A stretch of DNA of 6,371 nucleotides, from positions 1 to 6,371 of the forward strand of contig DAOVXM010000160.1 of the NCBI GenBank assembly GCA_030636125.1. Direction: 5' to 3'. The number at the start of each line of letters is the position of its first letter. Positions within the stretch are counted from its first letter, which is position 1. The stretch comes from Chloroflexota bacterium. Its GTDB lineage: Bacteria; Chloroflexota; Anaerolineae; Anaerolineales; UBA4823. Both the position numbers and the translations under genes were made by a program. Positions 1 to 5,710 of this stretch are shown one piece after another. Below the pieces are notes generated by a model that searched no databases, was not told the origin of the DNA, and saw only the letters and a program-made list of their open reading frames with translations.

Positions 1-144
1 AATGCTTTGCGAGTTGATGCTTATATGCGTGCTTCCCGGGTTACCGAAGTCCTTGACTCGGTGCTGCCGGTAGAGGACGATTCAGCCGTTCCACTAGATT
101 CAGTCCTACGAGAATTCATTGGGGGTAGCTGCTATGAGTATTAG
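1..144 (+). CDS. 3' end of a probable uridine kinase-like nucleoside kinase (partial)
   Basis: The first reading frame is open from the window edge to a TAG at 142-144 and gives 47 residues. The C-terminus reads SVLREFIGGSCYEY, preceded by an acidic stretch (PVEDDSAVPLDS). From recalled family knowledge, an 'ILREFIGGS' tail closely followed by the stop is typical of the TGS-domain/uridine kinase-like nucleoside kinases of clostridia and related anaerobes, which phosphorylate nucleosides using ATP or GTP. The P-loop kinase core lies outside the window, so no catalytic residue can be seen. The gene runs in the same direction as the FAD/Fe-S gene, 27 bp downstream, so the two may share a transcript. 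The family assignment rests only on the tail motif. That this is the end of a real coding sequence is more certain than its name. Confidence 0.55.
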   Translation, partial: NALRVDAYMRASRVTEVLDSVLPVEDDSAVPLDSVLREFIGGSCYEY

Positions 145-175
145 CTCCTATATATCATTGTTATCTCCTTCATGA
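134..175 (+). CDS. Possible 13-codon leader ORF coupled to the FAD/Fe-S gene
   Basis: ATG at 134 opens a reading frame encoding MSISSYISLLSPS and ending in TGA at 173-175. Its stop overlaps the next gene's start as ATGA (172-175), and its beginning overlaps the last codons of the upstream gene. A G-rich GGGGGT at 121-126 lies 7 bases before its ATG and could act as a weak ribosome binding site. The downstream gene has only pyrimidine-rich sequence (TTATCTCCTT) before its ATG, so termination-reinitiation through this mini-ORF is a plausible way to start it. The peptide itself is not recognisable. The ORF is short enough to occur by chance. Confidence 0.25.
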   Translation: MSISSYISLLSPS

Positions 176-3100
176 CACCTTCATCATTCTCTCCCCTGGT
201 AGACCTTAAAAACGAGCTCCTCAAAGCTCAGATTATCCTTCACTCAGACCTTACTACGCGTCTACTTTACAGCACAGACGCCTCGATATACCAAATTGAG
301 CCCTTAGGAGTTGTTTTTCCACGATCTCTCGATGAGCTAGCAGCCTCTGTAGAGCTTGCCGCCTCCTATCACATACCTGTTCTTGCTCGTGGTTCTGGGA
401 CTAGTTTAGCCGGTCAAGCCATTGGCGAGGCCTTGATTTTAGATTGCTCTCGTTACCTTAACCACATAATCGAGATCAATCCTGAAACACACACTGCAAA
501 AGTCGAACCGGGGGTAATCCTCAGCTCGCTTAACAATGCTACGGGGAAATACAACCTGCAATTCGGCCCGGATCATTCTTCAGCGGAGCGTGCGACCATT
601 GGTGGCAGTTTAGCCAATAACGCTACCGGGGCTCACTCGATCCTATATGGAATGGCAGCGGATCATCTCCAGGACGCTGATGTTGTACTTGCAGATGGTT
701 CCTTAGCCACCTTCAAGGCAATCCCGTTGGAGGAAGCAACTCGCCGGGCAGGTAATGACGGCTACCCCTCCAGGGGATCTCAAACACGAACGATTGAATC
801 GAATATTTATCGTACTGCTCTCCACATACGTGAAAATATCCAAGATGAAATTCGCTCTCGCTGGCCGCATACATGGCGTCGTGCCTCAGGTTACAATCTC
901 AATTATTTGTTACCCTGGTCACCCTCAAAACCTCAGCAATGGAACAAGGGTGGCAATTTTAAAACCGATCTTCCATATCCTCCTATTCCAATTGGATACC
1001 TCAATCTCGCTCCTCTTTTAGCTGGCTCAGAAGGTACACTTGGTATTATTCAACGTGCTACACTAAATTTAGTGCCCTTACCCAAGTTTACAATTCTTGG
1101 GCTGCTTCCTTTTCCTAGTCTTGTGGAAGCTTGTAGTGCTATACCTGGGTTATTAGTGCACAATCCATCTGCGATTGAATTGATACCCCAATCGATTATC
1201 CATTTGGCGCATTCAGTTCCAGCTTACGCCACACGCCTAGGCTTTCTCGATCAATTGGGAATTGAAGCCCAGATTATCCTGGTGATCGAATTTTCGGGTG
1301 AGGACATCGGTCAGCTCCATAGTCAAGTTAAGTCATTAGGCGAAGATATACTAATTGCTACCACCCCTGCGGAACAACAGCAGGTCTGGGACGTCAGAAA
1401 AGTTGGTTTAGGTATCTTGGCTTCTCGCCCAGGGGATCACAAAACGACTGCATTTATCGAAGACATGTCTGTGCCAGTTGAATATCTTGGGGAGTTTGTT
1501 CAAGAGATAGAACGAATCCTAGATGCATATGGCGTCACAGGAGAGATTTATGGCCATGCATCTGTTGGCTGTCTGCATATTCGTCCTATCCTGAATCTTA
1601 AAGATGCCAGGGATGTCAGCGCTCTCCGAAGCATCGCCCAAGAAGCTGTATCACTGGTCGTGCGCCTTGGTGGATCTGTTAGTGGAGAGCATGGTGATGG
1701 GCTCGCCCGCTCCGAATGGTTAAGCCAGATGTTCGGAAGCGAAATCGTAAGGGCCTTTTATGAGCTTAAACAGGCTGCTGACCCCGATGGAATCATGAAT
1801 CCCGGCAAGATAGTCGCATCGCCCCCTATGGATACAAACCTGCGGTATGGCGGGAACTACAATTCACATGAATGGGAAACTGTTTTTAACTTATCCTCAT
1901 ATGGTGGTTTAAGTGGGGCAGTAGAACAATGCAATGGTGCAGGTGTTTGCCGCAAGCTGGATGGTTTTATGTGTCCTTCATACCAAGTAACCTTTGATGA
2001 ATTGCATAGCACTCGTGGACGTGCAAATTTGTTACGCTCGCTGCTCTCTGGTAGATTTCCCTCTGATCAAATGGCGGAGGAAACCGTTTACCGAGCTTTA
2101 GATCTCTGCTTAGCGTGTAAAGGTTGCAAAGCCGAGTGCCCTTCTGCAGTTGATCTCGCCAAGTTAAAGTACGAGTACACCCAACACTATTATTCCAATC
2201 GCCGCAGGCCAATTCGGGATTATTTATTCGGATATATCGGTACACTTGCCAGATTCGGACATCCTTTTGCACATCTCTTGAATCCTGTGACCACAAGCTC
2301 GCTTACCAGGAGATTAAGCGAACGTTTCCTGGGGCTTTCACCCAAACGCTCCTTTCCGGAGTTAAGCACAAAATCTTTCGGACAATTATCAAGATCAAGA
2401 AATGGTCAGAGATATAGAAGGTCATCGCAGTCATATGCTCCAGCAAATAATGAATTTAGTTGTTTGATACTCTCTGATGCATTTACTGAGTATTTTTATC
2501 CCGAAATTGGTCTTGCTGCGCTAAAGGTCCTGGATGCGGTGGGAATACAATATCGAATAATACCTGTACTAGGTGCTGGGCGAACTTTGATATCCAAAGG
2601 ATTCTTAAAAGAGGCCAAACGTCATGCAGTGAAACTTTTATATGAGATCGACCAGCTCGATCCAGAAGAAAGTCTGCCAGTGATTGGCCTTGAGCCTTCA
2701 GAGATATACACACTCCAAGATGAGTATCCTGACTTGTTTCCGGATGATCATCGCGTTCAATCTTTGACTCGGCGTGCCCGCATGATTTACGAATACTTAA
2801 TTAGACCGGGTATAAATGGTCATATTCCTATCGATCTTATACCTAACATTGGTCCGTCCCAACCTGATAAAATTTATTTACATGGCCATTGCTACCAAAA
2901 AGCTCAATCTCCTGATCCTGATGGTTTTCCCACTGGTGTTTCTGCAGCTATAACGATGTTGGAGTCTGTTGGGTATCAAGTTGTCGCATTAGAATCAGGT
3001 TGTTGTGGCATGGCTGGCGCATTTGGCTATGAATCTGAGCACTACGACATCTCAATGCGAGTTGGTGAATTATCACTGCTGCCGGATATCAGAAGGGCTA

Positions 3101-3225
3101 TGAGTCAGGAGGGTGAGGATCACTTAATTGCCACGCCTGGATATTCATGTCGGACCCAAATCATGGATGGTACGGGATATCATGCGCACCATCCAATCAC
3201 ATTGATAAGTGACATTCTTACTTGA
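172..3225 (+). CDS. FAD-linked oxidase / 4Fe-4S / CCG-domain fusion protein (D-2-hydroxyacid dehydrogenase type)
   Basis: A 1017-residue fusion of a GlcD-like flavoprotein with a GlpC-like iron-sulfur protein, close in length to the YdiJ-type fusions. Such enzymes oxidise D-2-hydroxyacids (D-lactate, glycolate or D-2-hydroxyglutarate) and pass electrons through FAD and Fe-S clusters to a carrier, usually quinone. The substrate cannot be read from this sequence. The FAD-binding PCMH domain covers about residues 40-300, with RGSGTSLAGQ (73-82), IGGSLANNATG (143-153) and GSEGTLG (285-291). The FAD-oxidase C-terminal domain covers about 305-550, with GHASVGCLHIRP and SGEHGDG (504-510), then NPGKI. 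The two Fe-S cysteine groups are C587, C593, C601-P and C646-x2-C649-x2-C652-x3-C656-P. An Arg/Ser-rich linker lies near 722-758. The first CCG domain (about 764-835) has GAG at 801-803 where CCG is expected. The second is intact, with HGHC (904-907) and CCGMAG (944-949). No signal peptide or membrane segment is seen, so it is probably cytoplasmic or peripheral. ATG 172 is the only ATG far enough upstream. Confidence 0.93.
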   Translation: MTPSSFSPLVDLKNELLKAQIILHSDLTTRLLYSTDASIYQIEPLGVVFPRSLDELAASVELAASYHIPVLARGSGTSLAGQAIGEALILDCSRYLNHIIEINPETHTAKVEPGVILSSLNNATGKYNLQFGPDHSSAERATIGGSLANNATGAHSILYGMAADHLQDADVVLADGSLATFKAIPLEEATRRAGNDGYPSRGSQTRTIESNIYRTALHIRENIQDEIRSRWPHTWRRASGYNLNYLLPWSPSKPQQWNKGGNFKTDLPYPPIPIGYLNLAPLLAGSEGTLGIIQRATLNLVPLPKFTILGLLPFPSLVEACSAIPGLLVHNPSAIELIPQSIIHLAHSVPAYATRLGFLDQLGIEAQIILVIEFSGEDIGQLHSQVKSLGEDILIATTPAEQQQVWDVRKVGLGILASRPGDHKTTAFIEDMSVPVEYLGEFVQEIERILDAYGVTGEIYGHASVGCLHIRPILNLKDARDVSALRSIAQEAVSLVVRLGGSVSGEHGDGLARSEWLSQMFGSEIVRAFYELKQAADPDGIMNPGKIVASPPMDTNLRYGGNYNSHEWETVFNLSSYGGLSGAVEQCNGAGVCRKLDGFMCPSYQVTFDELHSTRGRANLLRSLLSGRFPSDQMAEETVYRALDLCLACKGCKAECPSAVDLAKLKYEYTQHYYSNRRRPIRDYLFGYIGTLARFGHPFAHLLNPVTTSSLTRRLSERFLGLSPKRSFPELSTKSFGQLSRSRNGQRYRRSSQSYAPANNEFSCLILSDAFTEYFYPEIGLAALKVLDAVGIQYRIIPVLGAGRTLISKGFLKEAKRHAVKLLYEIDQLDPEESLPVIGLEPSEIYTLQDEYPDLFPDDHRVQSLTRRARMIYEYLIRPGINGHIPIDLIPNIGPSQPDKIYLHGHCYQKAQSPDPDGFPTGVSAAITMLESVGYQVVALESGCCGMAGAFGYESEHYDISMRVGELSLLPDIRRAMSQEGEDHLIATPGYSCRTQIMDGTGYHAHHPITLISDILT

Positions 3226-3239
3226 AGTTGTACAGGACC

Positions 3240-3280
3240 GTAAATGGGGGGTGCGGGCTTTGCCCGCACCCCCCATTTAC
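3240..3280. terminator. Perfect 19-bp hairpin between convergent genes, probable terminator
   Basis: Positions 3240-3258 are exactly complementary to 3262-3280, with a TTT loop at 3259-3261. The stem has a very GC-rich core (GGGGGGTGCGGGC) and an AT-rich base (TAAAT/ATTTA). It starts 14 bp after the stop of the rightward FAD/Fe-S gene and ends 57 bp beyond the stop of the leftward htpG gene. On the plus strand it is followed by TAAATTTTCC, a short imperfect T-run that fits intrinsic termination of the rightward transcript. On the minus strand no T-run follows, so bidirectional use is less certain. The perfect symmetry would also fit a dispersed palindromic repeat used as a terminator. Confidence 0.75.
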
Positions 3281-3337
3281 TAAATTTTCCTCCCTGTCCG
3301 CAAATATCCAATAATATTAACCGTTGTTGGTTAGATG

Positions 3338-5218
3338 TTATTTCTTTATAGCAGCCTCAATTAGCTTTTGTATTCGGGGAATCATGCCAGCAGGATCGGG
3401 ATGTAAGCCCTCTATGAGTAGCGTGTCTTCATAAATCTGCTCGATTACTGCATCCACCAACTCTTCTTCACGTGGTAATTCATTGAGACGAGTAATAATT
3501 GGATGGCGTGGGTTGATCTCAAGTATCTTCTTGGGTACCTCGAAATCTTTATCTATCAACCTATAAACCCTCTGCATCTCTTGATTTGGAGCACCTTCAG
3601 GGTCGACCAGTCGAGCCGGTGAGTCCGAGAGGCGCTCAGTAATGCGTACATCGCTCACCCGATCATCGAGTGAAGACTTGAAACGACCAATTAGATCAGC
3701 GAAATCATCAACCGAAGCTAAACTTTCATCTTCTGATACCTTATCCTCATCTTCAGGAAAATCCAGCTCAGCCGTTGCCACATTGGTGATGTTATATTCT
3801 CCGTATTTGGTTAGTTGAGGCAGCATAAAAGCGTCAAGGGGGTCTGTGAACAATAATACTTCGTAACCGTAATGTTTAACTACATCCAAATGAGGGCTGT
3901 AGAGTACAGACTTATCGTCATCACCCAGAATGTAATAGATATCCTTTTGATCGGGTTTTATTCTTTGCACATAATCTTCAAGGGCGGTCCATTTATCAGG
4001 GTTGTTATTTGTTCGAAATCGCAGTAAAGGGTATAGCGACTCAGGTTCATTTTGTTCAATGGCGACTCCTTGCTTGATATATCGCGAAAACGCTTCCCAG
4101 AACTTATCGTAACGCTCGCTATCCTCCTTGGCTAATTTTTTCAATGTATCAATTACTTTTGAGGTCACTAATTTCTTGAGGTTAACCATAATCCGTGTTG
4201 CTTGTACAGACTCCCTCGATACGTTCAGTGGAATATCTTCCGAATCAACCACACCTTGCACAAAGTTAAAATATTCCGGCAGTAAATCTTTGCAATAATC
4301 CTGGATTAATACCTTGCGCGAGTAAAGCTGCAATCCGTCTTCCCTGCGTGATGAGAATATATGTCTCTCGGGACTGTTTGGTATAAAGAGCAGTGCATAC
4401 ATCTGTACCGGTGCATCGACTACCATATGGGAATGGGCTAGAGGTTCTTCAAAGTCTCGCGTTAATTGTTTGTAAAATTCTTCGTACTCACTCTCTTCCA
4501 CCTGGTGAGGTTGTTGGCGCCACAAGGCTGTTTGCCGATTGACTTGTTCTTCGCCATCCCCCATGTAGATTGGGTAAGAGATAAAATCGGAATGTTTAGC
4601 TACGATCGTTTTGAGTCGGTGTTCTTCTAGGAATTCAGTGGCATCACTGTTGAGCTTGATAATGACACTCGTCCCGCGGTGTTCCTTCGTATCTGGTTCC
4701 ACCGTAAATGTATCGGACCCGTCAGAGTACCATGATGTAGCATTTGATTCACACTTGAAGGATTTTGAGACCACCTTTATCCAATCCGCCACCATAAAAG
4801 CTGAGTAAAAACCCACTCCAAATTGGCCGATGATATCGGATAAATTCTCCGAACCTTCTTTTATAACTTCAACGAAAGCCCGCGCGCCAGAATGGGCAAT
4901 TGTTCCAAGGTTTTCAACCAACTCATCTGCTGTCATCCCTATGCCTGTATCCGTAATTGTGAGCGTGCCGGCCTCCTTATTGGGGATAATTCGTATTTCT
5001 AATGGTGATTGAGACTCAAATACATCCCGATTGGTTAGCATCTCAAAATCAACTCGCATTAGCGCATCTGACGCGTTTGAAATCAATTCTCGTAAAAATA
5101 TTTCACGTTCGGTATAAAGCGAATGAACAAGTATATTAAGTAATTGTCTTGTTTCTGCTTTAAAAGCCATGGGTTGCGAAGCATCGTTTTTCTGATCATT
5201 TAAGTGATCACTGCTCAT
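3338..5218 (-). CDS. htpG: Molecular chaperone HtpG (bacterial Hsp90)
   Basis: This encodes a 626-residue protein, nearly the usual HtpG length (624 in E. coli). HtpG is a cytosolic homodimeric ATP-driven chaperone that remodels client proteins, often with the DnaK system. The N-terminal GHKL ATPase domain (about 18-230) carries FLRELISNASDA with E44 and N48, DTGIGM (90-95) and the glycine-rich lid segment GQFGVGFYSAF (131-141). The middle domain (about 245-510) has LNVSRESVQ (331-339), whose R335 matches the ATP-contacting arginine of the family. The rest, about 515-626, is the dimerisation domain. All expected motifs are present and there is no frameshift. The start ATG at 5216-5218 is supported by GGAGG 8 bases upstream. 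This leaves an N-terminus about ten residues longer than in E. coli. A second Met at residue 17 begins the conserved part but has no comparable site. The gene appears monocistronic, divergent from folD and convergent with the FAD/Fe-S gene. No CIRCE element was found upstream. Confidence 0.98.
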   Translation of the reverse strand: MSSDHLNDQKNDASQPMAFKAETRQLLNILVHSLYTEREIFLRELISNASDALMRVDFEMLTNRDVFESQSPLEIRIIPNKEAGTLTITDTGIGMTADELVENLGTIAHSGARAFVEVIKEGSENLSDIIGQFGVGFYSAFMVADWIKVVSKSFKCESNATSWYSDGSDTFTVEPDTKEHRGTSVIIKLNSDATEFLEEHRLKTIVAKHSDFISYPIYMGDGEEQVNRQTALWRQQPHQVEESEYEEFYKQLTRDFEEPLAHSHMVVDAPVQMYALLFIPNSPERHIFSSRREDGLQLYSRKVLIQDYCKDLLPEYFNFVQGVVDSEDIPLNVSRESVQATRIMVNLKKLVTSKVIDTLKKLAKEDSERYDKFWEAFSRYIKQGVAIEQNEPESLYPLLRFRTNNNPDKWTALEDYVQRIKPDQKDIYYILGDDDKSVLYSPHLDVVKHYGYEVLLFTDPLDAFMLPQLTKYGEYNITNVATAELDFPEDEDKVSEDESLASVDDFADLIGRFKSSLDDRVSDVRITERLSDSPARLVDPEGAPNQEMQRVYRLIDKDFEVPKKILEINPRHPIITRLNELPREEELVDAVIEQIYEDTLLIEGLHPDPAGMIPRIQKLIEAAIKK

Positions 5219-5221
5219 AGT

Positions 5222-5289
5222 TCTTACCTCCAGTGAGAATTGTCAGATGAATTTTATCGTGTCTAATTTTATACCTTAACGAGATAAGA
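5222..5289 (-). promoter_or_regulatory. Candidate anti-Shine-Dalgarno helix (RNA thermometer-like) in the htpG leader
   Basis: In the predicted htpG mRNA leader, UCUUAUCUC (plus-strand 5289-5281) can pair with GAGGUAAGA (5230-5222), giving nine consecutive pairs with one U-G wobble. The second strand contains four of the five bases of the ribosome binding site. The 50-nt loop between them is AU-rich. A moderately weak helix masking the ribosome binding site of a heat-shock gene is the arrangement of known RNA thermometers. It is not an exact ROSE or fourU motif, and one helix of this length could arise by chance. The structure is inferred only from complementarity. Confidence 0.3.
5227..5231 (-). 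promoter_or_regulatory. Shine-Dalgarno sequence of htpG
   Basis: On the minus strand GGAGG is followed by eight bases (TAAGAACT shown as TAAGAACT-ATG) and then the htpG start codon at 5218-5216. This perfect match to the anti-Shine-Dalgarno core decides the upstream Met as the start. Most of it (GAGG) falls in a 9-bp match to a segment earlier in the leader, described separately. Confidence 0.9.
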
Positions 5290-5351
5290 TTTTAGCAGAT
5301 AATCACCTCATATCGTATTGGCATTTCTCATATCTCCGATGAATTATCTCG

Positions 5352-5379
5352 AGTATAACTACGCCTAGTACTTTGTCAA
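5352..5379 (-). promoter_or_regulatory. Sigma-A-type promoter for htpG
   Basis: Read on the minus strand, a perfect -35 box TTGACA (5379-5374) is followed by 16 bases and a -10 box TATACT (5357-5352, five of six consensus). Transcription would start near 5345, leaving a leader of about 127 nt before the htpG ATG. This is the best promoter match upstream of htpG and looks housekeeping rather than sigma-32-like, so heat control, if present, must come from a repressor or the leader RNA. Confidence 0.7.
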
Positions 5380-5426
5380 GGATGAAAGTTTCATTCGATA
5401 TCCGGGTGACAAAACCCTTGACAAAG
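5371..5426. repeat. 11-bp perfect inverted repeat formed by two outward-facing TTGACA boxes
   Basis: CTTTGTCAAGG (5371-5381) is the exact reverse complement of CCTTGACAAAG (5416-5426), with 34 bp between them. Each arm contains a TTGACA hexamer, one reading toward htpG and the other toward folD. Similarity continues outside the arms: the left side reads AAAGTACTAGG and the right side AAAGCTCCTAG in their own directions. The layout suggests duplicated divergent promoters or one protein binding both sides. Confidence 0.7.
5382..5394. promoter_or_regulatory. 13-bp palindrome between divergent promoter boxes (candidate operator)
   Basis: ATGAAA-G-TTTCAT is a perfect palindrome around one central base. 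It begins three bases upstream of the htpG -35 box and sits between the two outward-facing TTGACA hexamers. That is a typical position for a dimeric regulator acting on divergent genes. It does not match CIRCE, HAIR or CtsR consensus sequences that I know. No regulator gene is adjacent. Confidence 0.3.
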
Positions 5427-5448
5427 CTCCTAGTGTTCCGTCCATAAT
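5418..5448 (+). promoter_or_regulatory. Possible second rightward promoter upstream of folD
   Basis: A perfect TTGACA (5418-5423) is followed after 19 bases by CATAAT (5443-5448, five of six consensus). The spacing is longer than the preferred 17, so activity would be weak or need help. The spacer consists of AA plus exactly the left 17-bp arm of the inverted repeat at 5426-5490, so anything bound to that arm would compete with RNA polymerase. If active, it would give a folD leader of about 255 nt. Confidence 0.35.
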
Positions 5449-5490
5449 CTATTCTTACTAAACAATCACATTTGACGGAACACTAGGAGC
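5426..5490. repeat. Perfect 17-bp inverted repeat around a 31-bp centre
   Basis: GCTCCTAGTGTTCCGTC (5426-5442) is the exact reverse complement of 5474-5490. The 31-bp centre is AT-rich. Outside each arm lies a TTGA-containing hexamer pointing inward (TTGACA at 5418-5423; TTGAAC on the minus strand at 5496-5491). A shortened relative, CCTAGGTGT, occurs at 5498-5506. Possible readings are a paired operator, a transcript hairpin, or a very short mobile-element relic: TA at 5431-5432 and 5484-5485 lies in CTAG on both sides, which is the target preference of IS630-type elements. The repeat itself is certain; its role is not. Confidence 0.85.
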
Positions 5491-5506
5491 GTTCAACCCT
5501 AGGTGT

Positions 5507-5526
5507 GCTAATATTCGGATATTAGC
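5507..5526. repeat. 8-bp perfect hairpin with TCGG loop upstream of folD
   Basis: GCTAATAT (5507-5514) and ATATTAGC (5519-5526) are exact reverse complements around TCGG. The element lies 26 bp upstream of the best folD -35 box. It could be an operator for that promoter or a hairpin in transcripts starting further upstream. It lacks the GC content and T-run of an intrinsic terminator. Confidence 0.45.
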
Positions 5527-5552
5527 TCGTATCTAAAGTGACTTCCTTCCTG

Positions 5553-5581
5553 TTGCAGTGTGCTGGATTACTCGTTATAAT
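5553..5581 (+). promoter_or_regulatory. Probable folD promoter
   Basis: A perfect -10 box TATAAT (5576-5581) is preceded, with the optimal 17-base spacing, by TTGCAG (5553-5558), which keeps the TTG of the -35 consensus. Transcription would start near 5588 and leave a leader of about 120 nt before folD. I found no riboswitch consensus in that leader. Confidence 0.5.
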
Positions 5582-5699
5582 AATGCTAAATGATTGGCAT
5601 ATTACGACAAACCACATCATTATTTGGGACATTATCAATCTCAACCGATGTAAACAATCCCAAGAGTATCAAAATATATCCATCCATAAATTCACTTTC

Positions 5700-5704
5700 A
5701 GGAG
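5700..5704 (+). promoter_or_regulatory. Shine-Dalgarno sequence of folD
   Basis: AGGAG is followed by six bases (ACGAAA) and the folD ATG at 5711. This is a strong site at good spacing and fixes the start codon. Confidence 0.88.
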
Positions 5705-5710
5705 ACGAAA

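Larger units (their letters stand above)
5219..5710. other. 492-bp divergent intergenic region between htpG and folD
   Basis: No convincing protein-coding gene lies here. The htpG-proximal part (5219-5345) is the predicted htpG leader, with the anti-Shine-Dalgarno match. It also contains a possible 10-codon upstream ORF on the minus strand (5324-5292, MPIRYEVIIC), preceded by GGAG nine bases away; this is weak and could be chance. The middle (5352-5526) holds the divergent promoter boxes and all of the inverted repeats. The folD-proximal part (5553-5710) has the likely folD promoter and an AT-rich leader with no recognised structure. The region is unusually long for two housekeeping genes. 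Confidence 0.7.

Noticed and set aside
1967..2296. 109-codon minus-strand open frame inside the FAD/Fe-S gene
   Set aside because: It lies antisense to the cysteine-rich region of a clearly conserved protein, has no recognisable family features and is a shadow of the real gene. The same applies to the frames at 755-1021, 2483-2713, 4611-4808, 4830-5012 and 5698-5898.
3318..3333. TAACC-GTTGTT-GGTTA hairpin as a separate htpG terminator
   Set aside because: The 5-bp stem is weak and is not followed by a T-run on the minus strand. The nearby 19-bp hairpin is a much stronger candidate.
5292..5324. 10-codon upstream ORF (MPIRYEVIIC) in the htpG leader
   Set aside because: GGAG nine bases before its ATG is suggestive, but so short an ORF is expected by chance in a leader of this length and the peptide has no attenuator-like codon run. 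It is mentioned only in the intergenic entry.
5503..5511. GTGTGCTAA resembles the right half of CIRCE (GAGTGCTAA, 8 of 9)
   Set aside because: The matching left half TTAGCACTC is absent nine bases upstream (AGGAGCGTT is there), and the site lies on the folD side of the htpG promoter. It is better explained as part of the GCTAATAT hairpin.
5588..5710. Possible riboswitch (THF-type) in the folD leader
   Set aside because: The leader is AT-rich without the conserved purine-rich junctions or paired helices of the known THF riboswitch; only an ordinary ribosome binding site is seen.
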